This document shows, in pieces, positions 11,368-23,590 of a stretch of DNA of 64,000 nt (its first letter is position 1; each line of letters opens with the position of its first letter). Source of the DNA: Spirodela intermedia. Its lineage: Eukaryota; Streptophyta; Magnoliopsida; Alismatales; Araceae. A program made the position numbers and the translations under genes. The stretch spans positions 3,841,001-3,905,000 of the forward strand of contig LR746275.1 in the NCBI GenBank assembly GCA_902729315.2, given 5' to 3'. The notes under the pieces are model-generated. The model was not told the origin of the DNA. It saw nothing but the letters and a program-made list of their open reading frames with translations, and did not search any database.

Positions 11368-13626
11368 CTCCTCCCTTCGGGTTAGGACTGACGGACGGGG
11401 GGAGAAAGGGGGGAAGACGAAGGGAGAGGAAGGAGTGCGTGGCGAATTCGAGATTGGGCGGATAGCAAGGAAAGAACCCAAACGGCGGGCCTCGAACGGC
11501 AGCGGCGGCGGAGGAGGATCAGCCCCAGGAGAGGAAGAAGCGGGGCGTGAAGAAACGATGAGAATCAGCCGCAGTTGAAGATCCCGTGACGGAGAGAACG
11601 ACACCAGATCTTCGTCCTTAGTTCTCTCTTGACGGCATCAGTCGCCGGCGAGGGCAGAATCCCTTCCTGTGCACAGAGGACGGACGGCACCTGAAACAAG
11701 GTGGAAGGAGAGAGAGAGAGAGAGCGAGAGGGAGTATGATCGCGTGCGGTGAACACGATCCCCGATTTATGACAACACGACTCGCTCATGTTTTTTAATC
11801 GTATATGGGCCCCACTTTTTATTCCGACCCACCGATCAGACTTCTCAAGCCCATCTGGATCCACCGATCTCTCGGCGTCGCCGGTTCGTGCCGCCACGAC
11901 CCGACCGCTCTACTGCCATCCCTCCGTATCCGAGAATTATCAGAACTTTAATAAATATTTAAATAAAAATAAATCGGAAGCCCGCCACGTAGGCCCCAAG
12001 ATGGTGAGATCTTGCGCTCGGTCTCCAATCCCTCTCCCTATGTCGACATTTCGTTTAAAATGAGCCTGAGGTGAGGATGTCGTCATTTTGTCGAACGGAT
12101 AGCGTGCGAGAACCTTTCGCGTGTGCTTCCTGACACTTGGCGCGTGCAAGGGCCGGACGAGCCTACCTTTTGGCAATAAAAAAATGGGAGAAAATGGGGG
12201 GGGAGCCGTTGGTCCAGACAGCGGCACGCGTTCTATTCGATCATTGGATTCCACGGGCAAAATCCGCGGGCGGGGGGGTTCCCACACGCCCACCCGCCCG
12301 CCGGTACGGCTTCCGTCGGAACTCTCTGACGGAAAACGTCGCTCGAGACCCTCGTCTCTCTCTTTCTCCCCCCCCTCTCTCTCCGGTCAATTGGAAATAA
12401 AGGGGACTGATAGCCATTCGGGGTTGGGAAGGGGGAAGGTGCCGTCCATCGGGGCCCAGACAGCGGCAATCGACGGGTCAGGCATGCTGACTTGTCCACA
12501 CTAATAATAATAATAATAATATATAAATAAAGCTAATAAGGTTTCTCAATTGACTGATAATATTAGGAGGGAATAATAAGGCTTTTAGAGTAACTCAGAT
12601 CATGAATCAATGGTTGATAAATAAAGGTATCTGCATCCCTGATATTATAGTCGGATAAAAATTATCGGTTATCAGGCGGGGTTTGAGCTTTATTATTCCT
12701 TTTCAACCGAATTTTATGCGGTTGTTTATAGCTTGGTCAATATTATTAAGTTTAATAGGATCTATAAACTGGTTTCGATTGGAGGGTTAAATTCAGTAAA
12801 TTCACGTAAAATATAATATGAAATAAGCTCATAAAATGAGGTCTTGAAAGCTAAAGATAAAATTAATTAAATCCTTAAATCAGGTCGGAAATGTTCTCAA
12901 GCTACATGATTTTTATAATGGCTGGCTGAGTGGATGCTTACTTGGGCCTTCAAAGCCCTCCCACAATAGCCCTCATTCATGGCCCGTTAAGGTGTAGCCC
13001 AATTGAGCCCACAAAGTTGGTCCAATAACGTGATACCGATGAGCGCTGAAGACTCGGCTCAGTATTTCTCTGTCTAGTGCGAGAGAAGAGTTCATGGGTG
13101 TAAGTAATTATCTGTCTTGGAAACCAAGGCAAATATTTTTATAATCAAGGTAAGCATTTTAATGCTTAGAAGCAGGTTATTTTCTTACATATTTTTATAA
13201 ATAAAAATACACAAAAGCCTCTTGGATTCTTTTGTAATTTCTCCCTACCCCCCCCCGGCGGTTTGTCTACTCAAAGCGGAGCGCCGCCGGTGTTCGGTCC
13301 TCTTCTCTCAGAGAGACAACGTCGGTCACCTTCGGCCCTTGCCGGCTGCTCCGACGTGCTCTCTCGCGCTGGAGGCGGGGAGGGACTGGAAGCAGCGACG
13401 GTAAAAGGGTAGGAACTCTTCCCATTGTCCGAGCAGAGTCTGGAACTTGATCTTCTTTTTTGTTGTCGCGTGTTGCAACTTAGGGCATTGTTTCTCCCGA
13501 GTCTCTGAATATGGACTGATCCTGCGGTTGGGCAGGGACTCCCTGGGAAGAAGAGGACGGACTACTGTCGGATCCCTTTGGAAGAGTGAAGAGGGTTGGC
13601 GAGGGGGAAAGAGTGTTGGACAGTGA
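11368..13626. promoter_or_regulatory. Divergent spacer between bHLH and NEDD1 genes
   Basis: The two genes diverge from this 2.3-kb spacer, so it should hold both promoters. The bHLH-proximal part (11370-12500) is GC-rich, with a GA run at about 11709-11731 that is CT-rich in the bHLH sense and probably lies in its leader. From 12500 to 13200 the DNA becomes AT-rich, with (TAA) repeats near 12503-12520. Open frames here are short, overlapping and without family similarity. Confidence 0.5.
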
Positions 13627-16600
13627 ATGGGAAGAATGGGGGGCACGAACCTTGCTGATCCGTCCGCAGCGTTGCTGGCTACCTGCGGGGGTGACACCGT
13701 GAAGCTTTTCGACCTGACGGTAGACTCGGGAGATCCCTGTGCCCTCAGCTACGTACCAACTTCGGGATCCCACGTTAACTCCGTCAAATGGAACCACACT
13801 AGTGAGTCGTTTTTGGTGGATTCTGCTTTACTTTAATAATTTTTACGCGCTGTCAACTGTTTTCGATAGTGGCATTTTTTATACTTTCTTTGATGTTAGC
13901 AGAGCAGCTTTTAATTTATATTTCATCAGCAGAAAATGGTTTCTCAGAGCTGTAACTGCTCAAAACTAGGAATTTTTGTGTAGTTTAGTGGGATGAGAAC
14001 TTTGTTCTTCTTAAATTCTCTGCTTTTTTAGATTCTTGTCTTTTTTATTTTGACGCTCTCTGAAATTTTCTTTCGTGAAAGGTGGCTATGACAGTGTTTT
14101 ATCTCCTCTACTATGATTATTTTACATACGGCCAACTTTTAGGGGGAGGTGTGGTAAAATTTTATTACATTGCTGCAACTTGCCTAGTTTAACCAGTAAA
14201 ATCTTATAGTTTAGAAAATCACAATGTTGCGTTTTTAGTTGACCTGACGGGAAAATGACAACAAAATCTTCACCGTGGTTGAAACACAACACCATCTGAC
14301 ACTGTGGACGAACTTTTTTGTCTAAAGCAAACGAAGAGGCAGTTCAACTTTCTGGTATTTCAAAAGAAGATGTTTTTTCAATTTTTACAAAAATTTGAGA
14401 AATTATCTTGGTTGAAGGGGTTCGATTCCCTTGATGGGAGGAAGCCAGAAAAGAAAAAGTATCCCTTGCAGTGAGGAAGATACAGACATTTTTATTATAA
14501 CTCAGAGTGTTGTTAGAAGAAGCATTTTAGCAAGATGTTTCATAATGGTGGTGGAAACAAAATTCCCAATGGGTATATTTGAATGTATTTTTGTTCGTGC
14601 AGATCTAGTTGTTGCCAGTGCTGGGGAAGATAAAAAAATCACCCTGTGGCGGAAAAATGGGCAAAGTATGGGTACAGTGCCACTTTCAGATAGTGATGCT
14701 GGTGATAATATTAGTGTAAGTATTTCCCTCTGCCAATTTTCCATTTTGTATTTATTTTGTGTCTATAAATGTCCTGAGTTTCTTGTGCTTTCCTTTTTCC
14801 CCATTATCCCAAGAGATGTGATCAAATGGACCCATTACACAGCTCGTGAATAGTACCAAATGATAGAGAGAGAAACAAAGCTACAAGCGAGTCAAGGAAA
14901 CCAAAAATGAGTGGAAAATCAAAGTCACAGTCGATCTCCTCTTATCTTTGTTAGTGGCTGCGTAATATGCTTGCGGTTCATTGTATCCTTTACATCATTG
15001 CATCTGTCCACCTTTTGGAAGTATATGGAATCTCTCAGAATCAAACCCATGATCTCCTCATCCAGGCATATCCCATGTGATTTCACTAGCATGATGCTTT
15101 TTTCTACCTAGCTAATGATGCCTTGTGAAATGAAATGCTTTGTAGGAATCTGTATCCGCCATTAATTTTAGCCATAAAGGTTCGAGATACCTGTGCTCTG
15201 GAGGAAGTAGCCACATCGTAAGGATATGGGATCTACAGAGGAAACGTTGCATTAAATGGTTGAGTGGGCACACTGACACGATTACTGGTGTTATGTATAA
15301 CTGCAAAGATGAGCATTTAGCTTCCATTAGTTTGAAAGGGGATATCATTCTTCACAACCTTGCATCTGGAGCTCGTGCCGCTGAGCTGAAGGACCCAAGT
15401 GAACAGGTTTTTTGGTTTTTGTATTTTTCTTTTTGTGTAATCCAAATAACAGTGCTGGAATCTTTCAGTTATCTGAATAATCAGCTTATTCTGCTAGTTA
15501 CTTCTCCGTTTCTGTTGATATCTGATAAGTAGGTGTTGAGGGTGCTTGATTATTCACGACTTAGTCGGCACATTTTGGTGACTGCTGGTGATGATGGATC
15601 TATACATTTGTGGGATACTACTGCCCGCAGCCCAAAGGTTTGTGATCTTCCATAGGCTCGCTATTCTATTGGGCTGATTGTTGAGGCGAAAATATAACTT
15701 CTGGGCCCCATATTAATTAACATTTCATGTGTACTGAACGTAGCTGCCCATTACCTTACCATCTTAACCTGTCATTATCCACTCTTATTCATAGGTTCAA
15801 TGCATTAGAATAGTGGGTGAAGGGGGCTGGAGATGTGATTTTCTCCAAATGTCTCAAGTTTGACTCTGTTATTCACATATTTTGGGGATCAGATGTAGAT
15901 TTGCAAAGTTAGTTGTATTCTTCAATGACTGTATAGTCTACGTTGTTTAAGTTCAGCTCTCATTCTATGGTTTTGGAGGGTAATCTTTGTATGTATGAAT
16001 TATTTTTCCCATGACTATATATATATATATGTATATAAATGTGAAGCTATATGATGTACATGGATCCAAATACTGATGTTTATGGATATTGTACTTTTTG
16101 CAGCCTGTTATTCAATAGCCTTATCAATTATTCTCCTAAATTAGGTCATGGGGTTATACCAAACAACATGGTCAGGTAGTGTGTTCAAGTGTGTATATGT
16201 TGTATGGCTTTCTTTGGGAATGCTTGAGAATATACTCATCTATTTCTTCTAGGCTTGTCTGTCGCCATGGGGTTGTGTTATATATTTCGTTTGTTCAAAA
16301 TATAGATGCTGCTGACAATGATTCGTTTTTATTCGGAAGGGTAAAATAAAATTTATGGAGGGTTAATATTCTAACTTAAGAAAACTAAGAATAGGGTCAG
16401 TGTAGAAGACTGCTGAAATATCCTTTTGCATTATAAGTTATGAAAATCAAACAGTGATACTAAAGCTGAACCTGTTGAAATAATTGTCATTCATTTTTGT
16501 AGTTTTGATGGGCACAATGCTTGAAACGTTTTCCCATAGAAATGATCTATGCATATTCTACAGAAAGTGACGCTTCAATGTCAGTGAAATGGTTTTTTTA

Positions 16601-19600
16601 CTATTTTGGGTTACACTTGTTTATTTTCCCACTGCATAAATGTGCAATATAATGAAATATTGACATGCTTTCTCTTGTGACAGATGTCTTGGCTTAAACT
16701 ACATTCTGCTCCCATAACTGGAGTTTGCTTTTCACCTTCCAATGATAAGGTCTTTCCTAAAGCACGCTCTTTCGATAAAAACATATTATTTATCTTTTGT
16801 TTTATAGGCATATGTATATACATGATTTACCAGTTTCTTTCTTCCACAGTTAATTGCCAGTGTTGGCCTGGATAAAAAGTTGTACATGCTTGATTCAGGG
16901 AGCAAAAGGCCTGCGTCATGTACTCCTCATGAGGCGCCCTTCTCTTCACTGGCATTTAGAGATGATGGCTTAATATTGGCTGCTGGAACAAATACTGGCC
17001 GTGTGGTATTTTATGATATCCGAGGAAAACCACAACCATTGACTCTTCTTCGTGCTTATAATAGCTTCGAGGTACCAATTGTTATTTTTCCATGTACGAT
17101 GATGTCTACAAGGTGAAATGATTGAAGTACTGAGCCTGTTCTGAATTATTTATTCACCCCATGCTACTCTTTTCCTCGTTTCGGCAACATGCTTTTTCGT
17201 TTGACGGATTTCTATCTTTTGTACAATGTCACTTGCATTACATATCGGGGTTGACTATTTGCAAAAATGAAAAAAAATATTGTAAGAAAAAGATAACGGT
17301 GTGTGGATGATTTATTTCTCTGGGAAACTTAGTGGATGGTCTAAACATTACCATCTGTAGATAGTTAATCTGTTAAATGAACTAATTAAAATAATTCTAA
17401 ATCGTTTTACAGCTATTGCGAAAATTGCAGACTAACATCACGTTGGATACTGTAGTTTTACAGCCCTGTTCAGTCATGTTGTGCCATCTTCATTCTATGT
17501 GGATGGAGAATGCCAATGACTCTCGTGAATGGAAACACTAATCCATTGGCACTGGTGTAAACTGAATTCAGGGTAGTTTGTGTCTGTTGTCATGGTCATA
17601 ATGTGGGTATGTGACCTGGCTGTTACTGTAATCCAGGGAATGGTTGTTCGATTTCGTACTCCTTTGAGAACCACCCATAGTAATACCCTTCCAAAATGCA
17701 TTAAGTATCGTGCATACCTCAATGCCAATTAAACGTAGATTTTGGGATGCTGGTTCTTGTGTGAAATTGTTCCCTTATTTTAGAAAGTTGCCTTCTGATG
17801 GTGCAAAATATAATTATATATTCCTATTACAGCTGGCCTGTAGGGGGTTGTCTGAAGGTTCTTGGGTCTCGTGGGATAATGGCTCTTATAGGAGTATTTT
17901 GAAAGAAGTTCAAGGAAATATTTTTTTTTTCATATGAAATCTCCTTAAATGGCACTTGTACATGATTTATAGGTAGCATTGAGTATGGTTCTCCCGATCT
18001 AGACCAATCAGTTTAATGAATTATAGGGATGTTTGGATCCTCATCAAGTAAACATCGCAACTCTGTTGGCTCTTTTTTTTTCGTGTCTCCTTTTTCTTCA
18101 GGCATTCTACTTTTTTTGGCCTTTTTAATTCAGCTTTTATGACAAGAGGCCTCTTGGTCTGTAGTGTATAGGAAACAACTGAAGAGTGATGCAATCTAGC
18201 TTCAAAAGAAACCACCCATTGTCTGAGTTGGAAAGAAATGTGAAATGAGAAAAAAACAATCCGTCCCAGGGTGGGTGGATGGCAACCATTCTTGACTGTA
18301 AAAGGAAAACATTGCGGATTATTATTATTGTGTTAAATTAAGTGACAGATACCCTGGATGTCTGCACATTCCCAATCTTTCTGTAGAGATCTAAAGTAAA
18401 ATGTGGATGAAGTAGAAATGACATGTTTTGATCCATGTAAACGGAAGTTATCTAATGCATTTCTTATTTTGCAAATTTAGATGCTAGAATGCGTATGATT
18501 CATCAATTATTATTTATATATACGATTTTGAACTGATTATAACAAGTGATTTCTCGGATTAGGTAGAGTTTATTCACATGGTAGAATAGATAGGATACTA
18601 ATATCTTTCATCATCCGTCAGGCGGTGACAAGTTTATGCTGGCAAAGATCTAAGCCCGTGGTTGTGAACGAGAACTGCTCCTCTGAGATTGCCCTTCTTG
18701 GAAGTGCTGGAGAAGATTCGGTCCTCATGCCAGATCCACTTCCTTCTGCATCATCCTCAACCCTTTCTGCTGCTGCTGCTGCTGCTGCAACGCTTGCTCG
18801 TGGTTTGTCCTCAGCAACTGGAACAGCAACCACGGCATCATATCTTTCTGCGTCAGAAGTGACTCCCTTTCGGAGTCAAATATGGACCGGTGGTTCTCTG
18901 TTAAAGCTGCAAGCGCCTCGAAATAGCCACAAATTAAAAGACGATATGGACGTCTTCTCCCCACTCGTTGATGTTCAGCCCATCACGCCCTCTCTTGGAA
19001 ACTGGTGGGACGACAAGGATGAAGCCAAAAAAGATGGTCTAGCTGGTGAGAAGAGGTCGACATTGTTTTCTTCATCCATCAGGAAGCATCCATACCCAGA
19101 AGGGACTTTGGAAACTCATCCTATCTCGGACTGGAGGTCCACTTCTTCCTCTTCTCAGGTTCTGCTCCCCTTTACCGTCTCCATTGAGGAAGAACAAAAA
19201 ACTGAATTTAATTTGTTTTGGAAGAAGTAGCTCTTCAGAATTACATTGATCAGTCATCTTTTTGAAGAACACTTTCAATAATTTCATCTTTTCTAAGCTA
19301 ACGCTTCGAAGCACTGTTTCCATTTTTTGCTATTATTGACAGGAAGATGTGCCTTCCAGTTTCTCCCAGTCCAGTGATGCACCTCTTGCATCATCGAGGA
19401 GTGAGTCATCCTCTGCAATGACCAGTGAAGCATGGGGAAGCAATGCTCTGCCTGACAAATTAACCAGCCGCCGCCAGCCTCCCTCACTGTCACGCTTTGT
19501 ACCCAGCAGTCTACAAGACTCATCCGATCCTTCTAGCTTCTCTTTTATGAGCTCATTAGCAGGAGCCAGCTTTAGTACATCATCAAATTTTCTTGGCAAT

Positions 19601-20310
19601 CCTCCTGTAATTTCTGAGCCATCAACTGCATCCCGGCTGGGTTCCGTTTCTGCATCTCTGGCCGCCAAAACACTAGCAGCACAGGCCAATGTTGACCTTC
19701 CTGGAGCATCATCCTCTGCCCTTCCTCGAAGATTTCCCAGCTCTGCTGATGGTTCTGTTTCGGCTGGCAGTTCTCCTACATCAAAGAAAACTGGAACCGA
19801 AACCAGGGAAGAGATCACAAGCAGCTTGCTCTCAAAGAATGAATCTTTGTCTGTGGTCAGAAACAGCAGCCATCCTGTGATAGTTACTATTAGCCTGTTG
19901 ATTTTCTTTGAAAGAGTTTTGAATGAGAAATTGATGAGGAACCTTGTGCAGGGCGTTGGAGCTCAATTTCAGCCAAGCATGCCTCATTCCGCTGAGCAGC
20001 TCCAGGGGTCGTCCTCTTTCTCTCTCCAGCTTGTTCAGCGCACTCTAGAGGAGTCCCTGGGCTCTTTGCAGCTGTCCATACATGAAGACGTGAGGAACCT
20101 CCATATTGAGCTGCTGAGACAGTTCCACATGCAGGAGGTTTTCCTTCTCTCTCTCTCTCTTCCTTCCTATCTTCACATCTCAAGGATTTATTTCTGATAC
20201 AGGTGGAGGTAGCTGGGCTAATGAGCACGGTTTTGGAGAAGCTCGATGACCTACAGAAGGAAGTCCAGACCCTGCGGAGAGAGAACCAGCAGCTGAGGAT
20301 GTTACTGTAG
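13627..20310 (+). CDS. NEDD1: NEDD1-like WD40 protein (9 exons)
   Basis: Plant NEDD1 anchors the gamma-tubulin ring complex at microtubule nucleation sites and on the spindle/phragmoplast. Exons: 13627-13801, 14603-14715, 15146-15406, 15533-15637, 16684-16749, 16850-17071, 18622-19158, 19343-20137, 20203-20310. All are GT-AG; 2382 coding bases give 793 residues, close to the Arabidopsis protein. Residues 1 to about 330 form WD40 blades, with [51 protein letters not shown] and [14 protein letters not shown]. The middle (about 330-690) is Ser/Pro-rich and disordered, with an Ala run coded by GCT repeats (18767-18789). The C-terminus ([20 protein letters not shown], then a coiled coil ending ENQQLRMLL) is the conserved part that contacts the gamma-tubulin complex. 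Within exon 8, 19877-19951 (75 bases, GT...AG, in frame) encodes an atypical hydrophobic stretch and may be a short intron, giving 768 residues. Confidence 0.93.
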
Positions 20311-20928
20311 ACCCGGCATTTGTGACACTTACTATGTAGACTATACAAGCAGGGAATTCCATAATTTTCTGTACAGGTCTGGTGCAAGTTGATCCATCTG
20401 GTAGTCTTGATCTGACATTTCAATTCTGATTTAAGAATGCCATCAGTCATGATCTGCATACAGCGATCCAACCACCAATGCAGTGATTAGTGATGTTATT
20501 CTAGTCGTTTTAAGAAGTAATTAATCTTAAAATCTATTAAAATCAAATATTTGAAAATTATGTTTTTGATTATTTATAATGTATAGTAGATCTAGGTTGA
20601 TCCACAGGGAAGACTTAGTATTATGTGATATACGAATATTTTCTATTAAGTGTTTTACTAAGGCTAAAGACAAAAAATGATTGAAAAAGTAAATGAAGCT
20701 TAAAAACTTTCCTAGATCTTTTAAAAATTCAAAATACTAACAAAAAATGTTATAAATTTTAAAAAATGATACATGGAAATATTTTCGAGTTAGTTTGTTG
20801 GCAGAGTATTAAACTTGTGTTTAGGAGAGTACCTTAAATTGTGTTGATAACTACAAAAAATCTCACAAAATTTACTATTTGTAGCATTTGTAAAGAATTA
20901 AACACATGCAGAAACTAAAACACCTAAT
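20311..20928. other. 3' flank of NEDD1 and AT-rich spacer
   Basis: After the NEDD1 stop there is probably about 200 bases of 3' UTR, then AT-rich intergenic DNA leading to the satellite array. No gene seen. Confidence 0.5.
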
Positions 20929-20989
20929 TTGAAGCTTGGGAGTGTGGACACTATTGCTACTATGCTCGATCCCTCTTCTGCTTGTTGTC

Positions 20990-23425
20990 GCTATCATTGG
21001 TGCTGTTGCCGTTGTGAGTGTTGCTGCTGTTGTGTTCATCTCCTCCTCTACCTGTCACGTAGATTGAGAGATCACAGTTATTGCCGCTACTACTATTGTT
21101 GTTGTCAAGAGTGTATTTGTTGTCCTTGTTGTTACTACTACCGTGGTCGTCTCCTCCTTTATCTATCACATGGAACGAGAGTTTACAACCACTATTGTTG
21201 TCGCCACCATTGGTGCTGTTGCCGTTGTGAGTGTTGCTGCTGTTGTGTTCATCTCCTCCTCTACCTGTCACGTAGATTGAGAGATCACAGTTATTGCCGC
21301 TACTACTATTGTTGTTGTCAAGAGTGTATTTGTTGTCCTTGTTGTTGCTACTGCCGTGGTCGTCTCCTCCTTTATCTATCACATGGAACGAGAGTTTACA
21401 ACCACTATTGTTGTCGCCACCATTGGTGCTGTTGCCGTTGTGAGTGTTGCTGCTGTTGTGTTCATCTCCTCCTCTACCTGTCACGTAGATTGAGAGATCA
21501 CAGTTATTGCCGCTACTACTATTGTTGTTGTCAAGAGTGTATTTGTTGTCCTTGTTGTTCCTACTGCCGTGGTCGTCTCCTCCTTTATCTATCACATGGA
21601 ACGAGAGTTTACAACCACTATTGTTGTCGCCACCATTGGTGCTGTTGCCGTTGTGAGTGTTGCTGCTGTTGTGTTCATCTCCTCCTCTACCTGTCACGTA
21701 GATTGAGAGATCACAGTTATTGCCGCTACTACTATTGTTGTTGTCAAGAGTGTATTTGTTGTCCTTGTTGTTGCTACTGCCGTGGTCGTCTCCTCCTTTA
21801 TCTATCACATGGAACGAGAGTTTACAACCACTATTGTTGTCGCCACCATTGGTGCTGTTGCCGTTGTGAGTGTTGCTGCTGTTGTGTTCATCTCCTCCTC
21901 TACCTGTCACGTAGATTGAGAGATCACAGTTATTGCCGCTACTACTATTGTTGTTGTCAAGAGTGTATTTGTTGTCCTTGTTGTTGCTACTGCCGTGGTC
22001 GTCTCCTCCTTTATCTATCACATGGAACGAGAGTTTACAACCACTATTGTTGTCGCCACCATTGGTGCTGTTGCCGTTGTGAGTGTTGCTGCTGTTGTGT
22101 TCATCTCCTCCTCTACCTGTCACGTAGATTGAGAGATCACAGTTATTGCCGCTACTACTATTGTTGTTGTCAAGAGTGTATTTGTTGTCCTTGTTGTTAC
22201 TACTGCCGTGGTCGTCTCCTCCTTTATCTATCACATGGAACGAGAGTTTACAACCACTATTGTTGTCGCCACCATTGGTGCTGTTGCCGTTGTGAGTGTT
22301 GCTGCTGTTGTGTTCATCTCCTCCTCTACCTGTCACGTAGATTGAGAGATCACAGTTATTGCCGCTACTACTATTGTTGTTGTCAAGAATGTATTTGTTG
22401 TCCTTGTTGTTGCTACTGCCGTGGTCGTCTCCTCTTTTATTTATCACATGGAACGAGAGTTTACAACCACTATTGTTGTCGCCACTATTGGTGCTGTTGT
22501 CGTTGTGAGTGTTGCTGCTGTTGTGTTCATCTCCTCCTCTACCTGTCACGTAGATTGAGAGATCACAGTTATTGCCGCTACTACTATTGTTGTTGTCAAG
22601 AATGTATTTGTTGTCTTTGTTGTTGCTACTGCCGTGGTCGTCTCCTCCTTTATCTATCACATGGAACGAGAGTTTACAACCACTATTGTTGTCGCCACCA
22701 TTGGTGCTGTTGCCGTTGTGAGTGTTGCTGCCGTTGTGTTCATCTCCTCCTCTACCTGTCACGTAGATTGAGAGATCACAGTTATTGCCGCTACTACTAT
22801 TGTTGTTGTCAAGAGTGTATTTGTTGTCCTTGTTGTTGCTACTGCCGTGGTCGTCTCCTCCTTTATCTATCACATGGAACGAGAGTTTACAACCACTATT
22901 GTTGTCGCCACCATTGGTGCTGTTGCCGTTGTGAGTGTTGCTGCCGTTGTGTTCATCTCCTCCTCTACCTGTCACGTAGATTGAGAGATCACAGTTATTG
23001 CCGCTACTACTATTGTTGTTGTCAAGAGTGTATTTGTTGTCCTTGTTGTTCCTACTGCCGTGGTCGTCTCCTCCTTTATCTATCACATGGAACGAGAGTT
23101 TACAACCACTATTGTTGTCGCCACCATTGGTGTTGTTGCCGTTGTGAGTGTTGCTGCTGTTGTGTTCATCTCCTCCTCTACCTGTCACGTAGATTGAGAG
23201 ATCACAGTTATTGCCGCTACTACTATTGTTGTTGTCAAGAGTGTATTTGTTGTCCTTGTTGTTGCTACTGCCGTGGTCGTCTCCTCCTTTATCTATCACA
23301 TGGAACGAGAGTTTACAACCACTATTGTTGTCGCCACCATTGGTGCTGTTGCCGTTGTGAGTGTTGCTGCTGTTGTGTTCATCTCCTCCTCTACCTGTCA
23401 CGTAGATTGAGAGATCACAATTATT
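20990..23425. repeat. 213-bp tandem satellite, 12 marker copies
   Basis: The marker AGATTGAGAGATCACA recurs at 21061, 21274, 21487, 21700 and so on every 213 bases up to 23404: 12 occurrences, about 11.4 units. Copies differ by only a few substitutions, so the array is recent or homogenised. Each unit contains two diverged halves of about 105 and 108 bases. One contains ATCTCCTCCTCTACCTGTCA and the other GTCTCCTCCTTTATCTATCA at the same relative place, so the 213-bp unit grew from an older half-size repeat. Because 213 is divisible by 3, long open frames (837 and 875 codons) cross the array on both strands; I do not treat these as genes. Confidence 0.97.
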
Positions 23426-23590
23426 GCCGCTATCATCACTAGTATTACTGTCGCTGTCATGAGTGCCACCACCACTATGCTCAGCCCATTCTCTCTTATC
23501 ATACAGAATGAGACTCACAACTGCCGTCAATGTTGTCACTGCTATCATCGTTGTGGTTGTCATTATCGTGATTTCTCGTTCTTTCACTCG
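23426..23590. repeat. Diverged edge copy of the satellite
   Basis: The right edge holds strongly diverged half-units: a region near 23480-23545 aligns loosely to the half-unit consensus, with CTCTTATCATACAGAATGAG at the place of the Pro/Thr-like core. Diverged end copies beside a homogeneous core are typical of arrays maintained by unequal exchange. Confidence 0.55.

Noticed and set aside
12121-12504. Frames of 88-127 codons upstream of the bHLH gene
   Set aside because: They overlap on both strands in GC-rich promoter DNA with no family similarity.
20990-23425. CRISPR-like array
   Set aside because: The units are directly adjacent long repeats without unique spacers, in a plant genome context.
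20929-23587. Two giant open frames (837 codons + and 875 codons -)
   Set aside because: They are by-products of a tandem repeat whose period is divisible by 3. The plus-strand product is an implausible Cys/Arg/Tyr repeat, and unit-to-unit differences in the minus frame are mostly amino-acid changing.
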